Both the position numbers and the translations under genes were made by a program. Under the pieces are notes generated by a model. The model saw only the letters and a program-made list of their open reading frames with translations. It searched no databases and was not told the DNA's origin. A stretch of DNA of 64,000 bases from Sipunculus nudus (lineage: Eukaryota; Annelida; Sipuncula; Golfingiida; Sipunculidae), in NCBI GenBank assembly GCA_026874595.1, contig CM049307.1:2937579-3001578 (forward strand), in the 5' to 3' direction. Below, piece by piece: positions 23,015-34,935 of the stretch (its first letter is position 1; the number at the start of each line of letters is the position of its first letter).

Positions 23015-24147
23015 CGGTGTACTAAGTCAGTATTTGAGGCAAAACGGTTTACTTAGTCAGTATAAGAGGCAAAACGGTTTACTAAGTCAGTATTGAAGGC
23101 AAAACGGTGTACTAAGTCAGTATTGAAGGCAAAACGGTGTACTTAGTCAGTATTGAAGGCAAAACGGTGTACTAAGTTAGTATTAAAGGCAAAACGGTGT
23201 ACCCAGTCATTATTGGAATTAAAACGGTGTACTAAGTCAGTATTGAAGGCAAAACGGTGTACTTAGTCAGTATTAAAGGCAAAACGGTGTACTAAGTCAG
23301 TATTGAAGGCAACACGGTGCAGTTAGTCAGTATTGAAGGCAAAACGGTGAACTCAGTCAGTATTGGAGGCAAAACGGTGTACTAAGTCAGTATTGGAGGC
23401 AAAACGGTATACTAAGTCAGTATTGGAGGCAATACGGTGTACTAAGTCAGTATTAGAGGCATAACGGTGTACTTAGTCAGTATTGAGGGCAAAACCGTGT
23501 ACTTAATCAGTATTTAAGGCAACACGGTGTAATTAGTCGGTATTAAAGGCAACACGGTGTTCTAAGTCGGTATTGAAGGCAAAACGGTGTCATTAGTCCG
23601 TATTGGAGGCAAAACGGTGTACTAAGTCAGTATTGAAGGCAAAACGGTGTACTAAGTCAGTATTGAAGGCAAAACGGTGTACTAAGTCAGTATTGAAAGC
23701 AAAACGGTGTACTTAGTATTGAAGGCAAAACGGTGTACTAAGTCAGTATTGAAGGCAAAACGGTGTACTAAGTCAGTATTGGAGGCAAAACGGTGTACTT
23801 AGTCAGTATTGAAGGCAAAACTGTGTTCTATGTCAGTATTGAAGGCAAAACGATGTACTTAGTCAGTATTTGAGGCAAAATAGTGTACTCAATCAGTTTT
23901 GAAAGCAACACGGTGTATTTAGTATTAGAGGCAAAACGGTGTCCTAAGTCAGTATTGAAGACAAAACCGTGGACTTAATCAGTATTGAAAGCAACACGGT
24001 GTACTAAGTCAGTATTGAAGGCAAAACGGTGTACTAAGTCAATATTAGAGGCAAAACGGTGCACTGAGTCAGTATTGGAGGCAAAATTGCGTACTGAATC
24101 AGTATTGAAGGCAACACGGTGTACTTAGTATTAGAGGCAAAACGGAC
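23015..24147. repeat. 30-bp minisatellite, about 38 units
   Basis: The unit is ACTAAGTCAGTATTGAAGGC plus AAAACGGTGT. Common variants are ACTTAG for ACTAAG and GGAGGC for GAAGGC, mixed along the array. A few units have lost about 6 bp (TCAGTA) near 23,710, 23,925 and 24,125. No long ORF is associated. Confidence 0.96.
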
Positions 24148-26198
24148 GCAGGTATACTTTATATATATTGTACTTCTGTCCTCAACCTAAGACTCGATAA
24201 GCCATGGTGTATTTATCTGGAGGATGAATCTATACAAGTAATTTGAGATTCTTTTAAAGAAAATTCACAAATACATGTACGTGTAATAGGTATATCTATA
24301 TTGGCAGAGCTATGCACCACGTTTACTGTGCATGTACTGTAAAATAAACGTACATAAATATTATATAGCGTGAGATACCTAAACAGTTGAGGTCAGCGGT
24401 TTACTAAGGGCCTCAGATGTTCCTCGTACCTTTTGTTATACATTACTCTGATATGAAAATACAAGGCGCCGGCATGAGAACACCTGCAGGGGGCGTGTAC
24501 TCACGTGATTTATTATGCGTATTAATTACCTTACCTCTCATTAATTGCTGTTCCGAGAGCTGACCCTTTTCTGACAGGTTATTCCTGGTCTCGGGACGAT
24601 GTCTAGTATGTTGCCAGTATCTGTCTCGTTCAAAAGCTATTCTACTATTCACTTTCTTTTAATTTCTCAATGACGCTTTCATTACATATACTGCAACCTA
24701 ATGTTTAAGATGTTTAAGATGTTCAAATATAATAGAATATTAATTATTGATGACAATTACTCCTGGTGAGTTCTCAATAACAAGCTTATAATATGGTCTG
24801 GGAATAACCGAATAAAACACACTGGGTAAATTAGAAATGTAAAAATTGCTTTGTCCGGTCGATTAAATTATGAATAGTAACATTGCATAAATTCTGTGCT
24901 AGAACTGTATCGTTTAATACTTTCGCAAATGTGATATTTGTACTATAGCTGTATGCATTACTAGTATTTGTCAGTTTCGTCATTTCCTGGTTAGCTCCCA
25001 ATCTTAACTTCGACCACTTTTCCTTATCCCCAAAACTATAATTGCTTACAGAAATGCCGTCTTAAATTCTGTTGAAAAAGTGACAGTTCCTTTAGCACAT
25101 TTCCTCCTTTGCATTTAATTTGGAAACTCGAAACCACGATCTTTACAATCCATCAATGGTTTGTCCTTACAATATTGAACAATCAATTAAACGTCATAGT
25201 CACATGCCAAAGCCACAGAGACCTAAAAAAAACTAAATCGTTTGCCATCACCATATGCCGGCCAAAGCCACATATGCCGAACTCAAATAATTCATCACCA
25301 GAATCGAGCCAAAGTCTTAAACAAAGCAGCGGTAAAGGCAAAGGAGATCTTGGACGACTTGAGTTTATAACCAGCGTCGTGAGGAGCGTATATCAGATAC
25401 AGGCCAGAGACAGATAGAGCTAACCACACTAACTCACTCTACATACCACCAATACTCGGTCCTGATGAGAAGTTAAATAACGTCTCCTGCTTGACGCAAA
25501 GAGCAAAAACCTTGGTCACGCAAAAACGTGCTTCAAGCGCAGGTGAAAGTAGACATTTCATAATTAAAAACTCGTCTTGCAATGATATTTTCCCTTCTTG
25601 TATTTCCTTTCAGAATTCTTCTTCTATTTCTTTTTTCCTTTCCGTCCAGGGACAGACAATCTCTCTTCGGCCCTGCCTCCACAGACGCTTTGTCTTTTAT
25701 CGTTAAGTTATTAGTATCGTCTAAAAATCATAAAATGTCAAGGTCATTGCTATACCAACCTGCAATGTAAACTAGTATTTCAACTGACATGTCAACGGTG
25801 CGTGTGCACAAAACCACATGTATATCCATACTGAGCTAATACATTGTGTAACTGCCTGTTTGTGGCTAAGGTAGTAAAACCTGATCGTGACTTAGACTTT
25901 CAGCAGCAGGTCTTCTTAACGTAGCAGTGTTAATCTAAAGTGTTTGCAAGTCAGGGTAGCCAGGTAACCTAATTACCATTAATAAATGGACAGTCCCTGG
26001 GATCATTAGCATATTTTACTCCCCGCTTCGAATCCCGATCTGATGCCGATGTTTCTTAACCATAAGGAAGACAAGTTTGTGAGAAAAAGGGGGAAAAGGA
26101 GAAAGTAAACCAGATCATCGAAACCTCCAGTGTCATATGTCATAGTGTTCTTATGACACTGTACGGGAATAGCGTACTAAAAAGCAATAACACGTTGT
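24148..26198. other. Non-repetitive DNA, weak exon-like signals only
   Basis: A minus-strand polar ORF (24,443-24,652, for example SEKGQLSEQQLMRG) ends at a good donor (GAG before GTAAGG) but lacks an acceptor. At 25,590-25,705 three strong acceptor-like tracts ending in CAG follow one another on the plus strand. The last is followed by a short open frame (RDRQSLFGPASTDALSF). Nothing is identifiable. Confidence 0.35.
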
Positions 26199-26317
26199 CA
26201 CTGTAAGAGCACGTAGTTGACTGTAACAGCACGTAGTTACTGCAAGAGGACGTAGTCAACTGTGAGAGCACGATGTTGACTGTTACAGCACATATTTGAC
26301 TGTAAGAGCAAGTTGTT
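26199..26317. repeat. 20-bp tandem repeat, 6 units
   Basis: Unit ACTGTAAGAGCACGTAGTTG, six diverged copies head to tail. Confidence 0.85.
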
Positions 26318-26570
26318 AAAAAAAGGATTGAGCACTGCGTGAGACTTGGAGCCCGGTGATGTTGAATTCCATCACGTAGGCCCCAGTTCGAGTTACCACG
26401 CAGCAAATATTTTGATCCGACTCTCGTAATTGGTGTTATATTATGACTTGTATGGGCCTGAATGTCACATCGACAGATTGTAACCGATCTACATTTTTCA
26501 ACGTTAAACATACATATATATGTAAATTTATATATATAAATAATTAAATATATGTATATAAATAAATAAA

Positions 26571-26574
<4 letters not shown>

Positions 26575-26625
<51 letters not shown>
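26575..26625. repeat. (TA)n microsatellite
   Basis: About 50 bp of TA preceded by looser AT-rich repeats from 26,513. Confidence 0.96.
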
Positions 26626-26629
<4 letters not shown>

Positions 26630-27035
26630 CAATTCGCCGAACACTGGTGGCAGTTACCGTGACCGCTTTGACAGTAAAGGGAACAACCCCGTCTGTACCA
26701 TCAATAAAGAAAGGGTCACTAATCTTGAGTAAATAGGTTAACTTAGAGAGGAATCTTAGTGCTGACCGGGCTGTGTGCTGGTTCGCACCACTGATTGTAT
26801 TCATACGGAGGCAGCCTGATCTGATCTATTGAGCTGCCGGGAATAGCCGAGGATGACGTGAAGATTACGATCGCTCTGATCTCCTGGGACGTTTGAGCCG
26901 CCTGGCAGCGCACCATTTCATTAACAGGGGCCTCTTGCGGTAATAGAGCCGTATCGTTAACCCAAACGTCTTTTCTTGATTGCTTCATACAGAATTCACA
27001 AGTATGGGAGGTCAGCCTGCTGTAACTGGCTCACT
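26630..27035 (-). pseudogene. Coding-like segment in two overlapping frames, unidentified
   Basis: The minus strand here is GC-richer than its surroundings and reads as protein in two frames that hand over near 26,800. The first runs from about 27,035 (HTCEFCMKQSRKDVW, NDTALLPQEAPVNEMVRC, then IDQIRLPPYEYNQW). The second continues to 26,630 (LRFLSKLTYLL, DPFFIDGTDGVVPFTVKAV). Together they suggest an about 125-codon exon or gene fragment broken by one frameshift, ending at the (TA)n tract. No domain is recognised. It may be a pseudogene, a retrocopy piece or an exon with a sequence error. Confidence 0.35.
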
Positions 27036-27211
27036 CTATATTTGTGACCCTGTGTACAACTGTTTTAAACTTTGAAGTAGAATGAAAATAATGCAAACGT
27101 TCCTTTACCCTTAAAGAAGATTCTGTGACATGGAAACAAAAAATCTAAAGAATGAATTAAAGCGCACTTTTGAAACATTTATTTCTAAAGAAAGCTGTAT
27201 CTTCCCCCTCT

Positions 27212-27214
<3 letters not shown>

Positions 27215-27280
<66 letters not shown>
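27215..27280. repeat. (CA)n-(TA)n compound microsatellite
   Basis: ACACAC to about 27,242, then TATATA to 27,280. Confidence 0.97.
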
Positions 27281-27285
<5 letters not shown>

Positions 27286-29769
27286 TATACATCCTTGTTA
27301 ACTTAGTGAAAGGTTTTTACGTAATCTTCGGTGAATATTTAAGTGTATTCAAACATCACAGGATAATGTTGTGTGCGTTACCTGAAGCATTTAGTTGGTG
27401 TTCAGATTGAAATAAACAGATAATCTTTTCTTAAAACAGATAGACTTATAACTTTGTAATCCATAGCTGCAACATAGAAAAGAGGTGAAGACGGATGGGA
27501 AGCCACACGTTTTATTCCATACAGCATGCCGGCTGTCTGTAGTTAATGGATACATGTTTTTGTACCTTCCCTGATAAACCTGACCTTTGGTTCTATCTAG
27601 TGTTAGTGTCTTCAGGGTCTTGCATTTTGGAGATAGATTGGCTAACAGGCACTATGGCATTCTGGAAACTAAAAACTTAATCCAGAGGATTAAGGATTCT
27701 GTCGACTTGCTCCTCTCTGTAGTCAAAACAAACCAGTGTTATTTCTAGTTGCATTTGTATTGCATAATTTGCTGAAGTAACATTTTTAGAAACGGTGTAT
27801 ATCGTTTTATATTATTGTTTCATTGTTCCCTCCCCTTGAACACACACACACATTATTCTGCTTGTCGTACAGACCACACTCACACACCAATCCTCCCACC
27901 CACATACACGCAAACAGACGTTAATATGAACGGTGTCTTGCGTTTTAACTCCGTACGAAATTTAATAAATTATCGAATAAAATGAAATTAGACTTTTAAT
28001 TGATTTCTGTCATTTAAAACAAACACACCTATATAGAAACATAAAGGTCATAGAAACCAAACTTTAGGTTACCGAAGAATGTAACCAGAACTTAACTGCG
28101 CGAATAATTTGAATTTATTAGGCCTACTTATTTTGATTGTGTGCCTCGTTAACAATCAGACTGATAGCTATACAGGCCTAAGGAATATGTAAGGAATATA
28201 TGCGGTTGGAGACAGTCTCAGCAGTTTTATGAAGCGGCAAGGGAACTTCAAGATAAATTAGCACACAAGATTTCATGGCAATCCATGCTACGACATATGA
28301 CATTTTGCATGATTTTATATTTTTTTAACGCCTGCGTGTTACCAACAAAATTACCGAGGGAAGTGCTCACAGTGACCTAAATTTGGCTTCCAAAGATGAC
28401 CTGTCATGAGCGGAACATCTTAATGGTGATTATGCCGTAGGATACACACCATAGGTTGAAGTAATCTTGTTAGTGATCGACTACGTACAATTTATTTAGT
28501 TTTTTGCATATGAATCTTATATATAAACGTTTCCTGTTCTTAATAAAAAGATTGACACTGCTTGTCTGCCTCTTTCTATATGGCGTCATGGATTATAGGA
28601 CATCTTGAAAGATATATTAGACCATGTTTTTCTAAATATTCACAATAAAATAAACCTTTGCATTAAAATTCCTGTGAGATCTCTGCATTAACCCCACTTT
28701 CTATTTGCCTCAGTTTGCCTGCCATCACATTCATAAAGTCGGCCTTTGTCATGTCTTGTGAGTATCAGCAGAATTTTTAAGCATAACTGAGACCAAATGA
28801 GATTCCTTTGGTTCTTGTTTGTTCTTTACAAACTGGATGTTTTCATTCCAATATTCGCAAGGTGTTACAATATTAGTGGTTTTACAATGACATGTTTGAC
28901 ATTTTATGACAATACTGATCTTAACTTCCCGTGTCTTGTTGAAAAAAAATAATATGGTGTTCCGCTATTGAATAACGCCAGTAAATTACAAAGAAGTACA
29001 CACGGGCTATTATGGCATGAACTGATCCAAATGGAATGTCTGTAACCAGCCAACGCAGGCAATTACAGTCTCAGTACACAAGTTATAAATCTTATTATGT
29101 GGCGGTGCGAAGGGTACAGCGTCGGGAACTAGTCTATGGAAGGGAACCTCGTCCTGTTGTAAATCTATGTTGTCAATATTAATGCTTAACATGGCGCGAC
29201 ATTAATAAATTTAAATATGCAAAGTTTTTCAGCTATGTTTTCTATTCCTCGGACCATTTAACGTTTATAGTAGGTGCTGAGGTTTTGTCTCAACGTCCTT
29301 TGGTGTATCCGGACATTTTATATCATAAATTCAAGCACTAGGAACACATCACGAGTTGGTGTGATAAAGATACATCAGTTTTTGCACTCTTTAAGATCCC
29401 ATTCACTTACCTTTTGGAAAGAATTTATGTGATTTCTGCCTTCCTCAGTGTATATTTTAATGATGTTAGGGCAATTCCGGTTATAAAAAGTTCTTATGAC
29501 GCCTCCGTGAAAGATCTACGAAAGTGTCTGTAATCACAGCAATATTGACGAACGGGAAAAACATGAAAAAAACATAATAAAAACATGTTAATACAAACAA
29601 AACTAGCAGCCTGTGTGCAGTAATATTTACGTTTCCTTGTCTATTTGATAAAAGCTCCAAGGGATTACCTGTTGTTTAGAATGGTCAGATAATGATTAGA
29701 ACCCTTTAAAGGCTGTCAAAAAAAAACATCTAGGTATCGATCATTACTTCTCACTGTGCACCGTTCATT
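27281..29769. other. AT-rich DNA, nothing recognised
   Basis: No repeats or convincing exons. A 60-codon minus-strand ORF at 29,010-29,192 has no usable donor. Confidence 0.45.
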
Positions 29770-29775
29770 GTGTCT

Positions 29776-30195
29776 CCGGGTGTACCACTAATTGGGTCTC
29801 AGGGTGCACCGCTCATTGCGTCTCAGGGTGAACTTAACATTGCGTCTCAGGGTGTGACCTCATTGCGTCTCCTTGTGTACATTTCGTCTCAGGATATACC
29901 ACTCATTGCGTCTTTGGGTGTACCGCTAATTGCGTCTAGGGGTGTACCGCTCATTGGGTCTAGGGGTGTACCGCTCATTGCGTCCAAGGATGTACCGCTC
30001 ATTGCGTCTAGGGGTGTACCGCTCGTTGTGTCTCAGGTCGTACTTCTCATTGCATCCCCGAGTGTACCTCTCATAGCTTCTCAGGGTGTACCACTCATTT
30101 CGTTTCAGGATGTACAATTCTTTGCGTCTCCGGGTGTACCGCTCTGTTCGTCCTTGCGTGTACCGCTCAGTGAGTCTCAGGATATTCCACTCAAG
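29776..30195. repeat. 24-bp minisatellite, about 17 units
   Basis: Unit GTGTACCGCTCATTGCGTCT plus CAGG (variants AGGG, CCGG). One diverged short unit lies near 29,860-29,890. Because 24 is divisible by three, an eight-residue peptide repeat (GVPLIASQ) stays open for 144 codons, and the complement is open too. Both strands being open, and substitutions falling freely on codon positions 1 and 2, argue against a gene. Confidence 0.93.
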
Positions 30196-32118
30196 CATAA
30201 ATAATAAATATTATATGTGTGTGTGTGTGTTTGTGATTCAAATAAGGATAGCTTTGCATATGCCTTTTGTTACAGCGTCAGGCGGAAAAGCCGGCCATAG
30301 ATAATTCTGTTATGGCATATCTCCTCTTACTCCTACAGGCCTATTGTTACTTTTGGTAATTTATGTTGATTTATTATCAATAACTACACACTGATATATA
30401 TAACATATATAATGTTTAAATAGAAGCATTCAAGCTGAAGGTAAAATATTCCTAATAATGTTCCATAATGAAAACTTATTAAGCAAGTTACAATAAAGAA
30501 ACGTAAAGAAGAGCCCAAGATGGAAATCCTTAGAACCCTAAAGATAAATTATAAACGAGGAATGGATATATAATATCATTATAAACATGTGATACGTTTT
30601 ATGTTTGAAAATCTGGCCATGAGTAACCGCACTCCTGCGGATACACTGATATTTAACGAGAACATTTGCCACGTTCAGCGTATCATATATCTAGACGGAC
30701 CCGCTATTATAGTGGTCTATATTTCGTGGCCCGGGATTACACAAGTATCTCGGTGCCAATGATATTAAGCTTGTATAGCCGGCTAATACTTATGTATTTC
30801 ATTTAGTATTTTTCATTTGCGTACTGCTCTATTTTTTTGGTTGCCAGCACCCTTTGCACTAAGTATCATGTCTTCTATTTTGTCATTCAAAGGGACAAAG
30901 TCCGCAGGTTTTTCACGAACAACAGGTTTCATCATAACTATAACTATGGCCAATCCGAAAGTCCTTATTATTATATATGAAAGGTCGATTGACATTTGTA
31001 AAATCTAAGCTGAATTATTATAACTGATACGTGTACGTATTTTTTTTTTTTACAAATTTCAAAAAAATTCAACACCAAATAATTTTTCTTTCTGAAAAGA
31101 AAACTAGTGAATGTTTCCAAACTATTACTGAAGCTGTGTTCAAAAGAAAAAAACTATCATCAGAGTATTAATTAACCGGAGGAGTCTGGTATGACTACCT
31201 ATATTACAGTTTATTTGCGTTAATGACAATAGAGCGCTCAAGTTAACCATCAGACCTATAATTAGTTGTCAGTTATAGTTGCGTCACTTCCGGGTACAGA
31301 CGCACTGTATACGGCAGACGTTATTTAACGACTCAATCTGTGAAGTCTTGATTCAAGTGGGGGACTGTTGTCTGGTGCCCGCGGTTGTTTGAGCACTTGA
31401 GGCGTTACGGTGTCAGAATCTCAATTAATGAGAAATGTGGAACTAGAAATCAAGTAGTCCCCGTCTGATAGGCCACCCGGGGTGCCGGGATATCGAGTTC
31501 CAGCCGCAGCTCCATGTCAGACAAGTGGCCCACCATAATTGAGTTGGAAGTTGACTCATAAACTCACGGTCTCGGTTTTATAAAGTGAGGAATTATTTCA
31601 CGCATAACAACAAGTGCATTATATGAAATTCACTCCCACGATAAATAATTTGTATTTTTTTACTTACATATCAAGAAAAAAGTAAACAGATGAAATACTA
31701 AAAGAGGGAGAAAAGTTTTTACAAATACAATAAACCCAGCTGAAAAGACCACCTCTGAAACCACAGGGAAAGACAAGGTTTATTGATCGTCATGACATAT
31801 TTGGAAGACGTTATGTGCAATATAAAGGTTATCATTTTGAGGCGGTCGAATTTCAGGAGTGGCCATATTTTGTGAGTTAATTGTAAATGGAAACGAAAAT
31901 GTAAAGCGATTGCACTCCGCGATATCCTCTGACTGACGTACCATTTAGACGGAATGTCGCTTTATTATAATCATTTCACCATAAAATGCCTATCTTGTTC
32001 TGTTGAAAAGTCTTTGGAAAAATAATATTTTTTAAAATATAGTTATATTTGGCATGGTTATCGGAAGTTAAGCTTAATTGAATTAAAGGCCTATATCAAG
32101 GCCACATATCAAATTTGT
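30196..32118. other. Mostly non-coding DNA
   Basis: A (GT)n run is at about 30,214-30,232. A GC-richer block at 31,280-31,560 contains an AP-1-like TGACTCA (31,553) but no frame. One small ORF is listed separately. Confidence 0.4.
30813..30995 (-). CDS. Small ORF, possible membrane-anchored peptide
   Basis: A complete ATG-to-TGA frame of 60 codons. The N-terminal third is hydrophobic (LSYIIIRTFGLAIVIVMM) like a single membrane segment, followed by a charged tail (PADFVPLNDKIEDMILSAKG, ending NRAVRK). The size and layout resemble small integral membrane proteins. An AG at AATAATAAG inside it could instead mark the 5' edge of a last exon. There is no supporting context. Confidence 0.25.
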   Translation of the reverse strand: MSIDLSYIIIRTFGLAIVIVMMKPVVREKPADFVPLNDKIEDMILSAKGAGNQKNRAVRK

Positions 32119-32276
32119 TGTTACGGAACCTAATATCAACAGATCACGTATGCGTGATGAACATAGATTTTGTAATGGAGAAAAAAATCAGATTCTGTAG
32201 CACTTGGCATCGTGAAATGTCTAGGGGAATGAATAAAGAAGTCGGCGTTTTTTGTTAACAAATAACTATAATTTAT
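32119..32276 (-). repeat. 3' LTR fragment of the gypsy element
   Basis: Matches the last 155 or so bases (minus sense) of the LTR at 32,982-33,752, including ATCACGTATGCGTGATGAAC, and stops where the gag remnant begins. Confidence 0.88.
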
Positions 32277-32284
32277 AATTTATT

Positions 32285-32800
32285 TAGTCCAATTTTCCTT
32301 AGGCCATTTTAAATTTTCAGCTACCTTCTAAAAGTGTAAGACATATTTATCAACCTCTTTTTCTTGAAAAGGTGGGACAAGTCTAATGTGTTTAGCAACA
32401 TCAAAACTGTGAGTTGGGGCAACACGTAGACTATGTTCTAGTTTAAGTCTTTCTAACTCTAGTCGTTTTAACTCAATTTCTTTTTATTTTTCTAGTCTTT
32501 CTCTTTGTAACCTTTCATGTTCTTCCCTCTCTTTTAATGCTAGCTAATGTTGCATTTCCTACTTTTAAAAATTATAATTGCATAGCAAGGCTGTCATTTT
32601 TTGATGTTTCAACTAAACTCTCTTCAATTAAAGCTTTGCTAACTAGATCTTGCATGATTTTAACAATGATATCAGGCTTTTCCCAAAGCTTTTTTCACAC
32701 TTAGCCCTAAGTGTTGTCCCAAACGCAACAACTGTTCCTTTGTCAACTGTTTAAGTTGATCAGGATCGGGAACGTCAACAAATGTCTCAGGTTTTAACAT
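32285..32800 (-). pseudogene. gypsy Gag remnant, frameshifted
   Basis: From a Met at 32,800 the minus strand reads a Gag N-terminal region (VDVPDPDQLKQLTKEQLLRL, a SAP-like helix pair). After a frameshift near 32,690 come DIIVKIMQDLVSKALIEE, a charged coiled-coil stretch (EREEHERLQRERLEK), and the start of a capsid-type domain (RLVPPFQEKEVDKY, then KVAENLKWPKENW). This layout is that of gypsy Gag proteins of the Gmr1-like group, the relatives of SCAN domains. At least one frameshift and several stops are present and the capsid is cut off. Clearly dead. Confidence 0.78.
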
Positions 32801-32957
32801 CTGCCATGTTAAGATGTTAAAACAATAACAAAAAAAAAAAACAACACTGAGATAAATCCTGTAAACAATGTACTGTAAACAATATGTAGTCTTGTGAACA
32901 ATGTATGCTAAAACAATGTCCAGGTCAATGCCTTATAAATTCCAAAAACTATTAAGC

Positions 32958-32975
32958 ATCCCGGACGAGCCCCGA
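32958..32975 (-). promoter_or_regulatory. Primer binding site resembling tRNA-Pro
   Basis: The minus strand reads TCGGGGCTCGTCCGGGAT six bases after the LTR end. This differs at one position from the proline-tRNA primer site known from murine leukaemia virus (TGGGGGCTCGTCCGGGAT). It fixes the element's orientation. Confidence 0.85.
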
Positions 32976-32981
32976 ATTTTA

Positions 32982-33752
32982 TGTTACGGAACCTAATATC
33001 AACAGATCACGTATGCGTGATGAACATAAATTTTGTAATGGAGAAAAAAAAATCAGATTCTATAACACTAGGCAGCGTGAAATGTCTTGGGGAATGAATA
33101 AAGAAGTAAGTGGTTTTTTTTAACAAATAACTATAACTTATTCTTAAAACAACCCTAACATTACAATACACTAATTGAATAAAATTACACAGTACAACAA
33201 CAGTATAACAGCAAATCAATATAATCACACAGCCTAATAAACAAAGTACACAGTACCTGGATACCACCACTGCCACAGCGACAAGTCCTTTAAAGCATAT
33301 AATTCAGATGAACAGTTCACACAAATCTTCTCAGAGAATAACAGTCCAATGTAAAGCTCTTGTTACAATCCCGAAAGTAAACTGAAGACCAAACAAGATT
33401 CGTCACAAATCCAGAAGAAATCTATAATTGCCGCACAAGTCCCACAAACAGACATACACGCTCCTGTGTCCGCTGGAATATTCTTTCTCTCGGCTCTAAA
33501 AACAAAGCCGATTGTTCACGAACAATTGAAAAGAATAATACATAATACACAGTACACACGCTACAGGAAACATCTCGAACAGAGAACGCCGTGCCAGGGT
33601 TCACAGATGGGCCAGCTCGGCCCGGCCAGGCGACGCTGCCACGGCAACGAGCTAAGCGTGCTACACGAACCAAATGCCAACAACATATGGAACATCCGTG
33701 TGCACAATCATCTGTAAGACCGCTGCACATAATAAAAGGGGCACCTGTAACA
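32982..33752 (-). repeat. 5' LTR of the gypsy element (771 bp)
   Basis: TG...CA ends (TGTTACAGGTGC...TTCCGTAACA in minus sense). It is about 90% like the solo LTR at 59,472-60,301 by eye, including a GC-rich block (GCTCGTTGCCGTGGCAGC). It lacks about 60 bp around the TATA box present in the other copy. The 114-codon ORF inside is incidental. Confidence 0.9.
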
Positions 33753-33982
33753 ATGTGATCATACATTAGATTTAAGATATGAAATGCTCACCATACCCTG
33801 CTTATTAAACAAGTTTTTCGTTCTTTGTTACAGAGATAATATTAGTATTTGTCAGACCTCTTGACATCCACCACCCTGTGTTATGAAATAAGTGGTAACA
33901 CGTGGATAAAGACCATTAAGCACAAATCTAATTAAGTTTACTATTACCAATCGACTATATTAGTGGTTCTTGTGAATGTCAG

Positions 33983-34106
33983 TTTTGAATTCCGTGAGTC
34001 TGTGGTGCAAAACAATGTTTTCAATAAACAGATTATTCGTGAAATAATGCCGCTATCCATAAGCGATGATGGAAAAGGATTAAGCCAAGAGGAAGTACTC
34101 GTGGAG
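33983..34106 (+). CDS. Possible cytochrome P450 (CYP4-like) exon
   Basis: A plus-strand frame ending SISDDGKGLSQEEVLVE lies between an acceptor AATGTCAG and a good donor (GTGGAG before GTCAGT, phase 0). In CYP4-family P450s the segment before the oxygen-binding I-helix has the pattern acidic-DG-x-x-LS-x-E-(D/E)-(I/V)-x-x-E(V), which this matches, and the intervening K-Q-I-I-R-E-I also fits. The following exon (EGHDTT motif) was not found nearby and no haem-binding Cys motif is in the window. It may be one exon of a gene with long introns or an orphan exon. The dead gypsy element ends 230 bp upstream. Confidence 0.42.
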
Positions 34107-34934
34107 GTCAGTTATAATCATCATTTTGGAGAGCTCTGGATAATGACCACTGTCTGTTCAGTCAGCTGTGAATGAAATATCACACGGGGGCTCCTGAAAG
34201 ACAGGGCGCACTCTGCCCGAGTCTGTGTCAAACTTCCGGCTGCCCGGGTATCTGCCACAGGCTTACTTCTTTCCAAGGTTCTCTATCCAAGAATAAGACG
34301 CCAGAGAATGATTGATACACTGAATAATAGAAAACTAGGTTAGTCAACCTGATAATTGATTGACTTTCATCCACGGTGTCCGCATATCGGTTTAGCTGGG
34401 GCCGGGTACGTGCAATCGAAAGCTCAGGGTGAACGTATTGCTCATAGTCTACCTGTTTTCTGACACTTACTTGACAAATAAAGCGTAGAATTAAATTTTG
34501 GAAGAGAATTTCTGACAATAATAAATAATACTAACAAAATAAATTAAACGAGCGTTTGGGCTTCTGACGTGAATACTCTACGCACTAACAATGATGGTTT
34601 CACTGCACGTTGCAACTACCATTTTATGCATCGGATGAAACATTTGGAATGATCAAAGTTTAGTGATATTCTGGTATACACTGCTATATCCAGGTATATA
34701 TCTTTAGTAGGAAAACATATTTATTCTTGATTTTCTACCGTTAAAACATGATAATTTACATTACTGAGAGTCGTAGTTTAAGGGAATGAGAGTTTATCCT
34801 CTTAAGTCTGATATGACCGTTCCCCTGTCACAACCTGTCATGAACTCTATGTGGTGATTAAAGCTTTAACCTGTATTGATGTAGTGACGGGGAACATCAC
34901 TGAATACAGGGGACTAAATCTCTTTTTCTCGTTA
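34107..34934. other. DNA without recognised genes
   Basis: A 96-codon minus-strand ORF (34,228-34,518) has mixed composition but no recognisable domain or splice context. Confidence 0.4.
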
Positions 34935-34935
34935 G

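Larger units (their letters stand above)
32119..33752 (-). mobile_element. Internally deleted gypsy-type LTR retrotransposon
   Basis: On the minus strand: a complete LTR (33,752-32,982), a primer binding site, the start of gag, then directly a 3' LTR fragment (32,276-32,119). The capsid remainder, pol and the first part of the 3' LTR are gone. Both LTR pieces end in GGTTCCGTAACA. No clear target-site duplication is visible. Confidence 0.85.

Noticed and set aside
23015-24147. CRISPR-like array (30-bp units)
   Set aside because: No unique spacers; units are directly adjacent and the genome is eukaryotic.
29770-30204. 144-codon ORF with GVPLIASQ repeats
   Set aside because: 24-bp period gives open frames on both strands; unit changes are not biased to silent sites.
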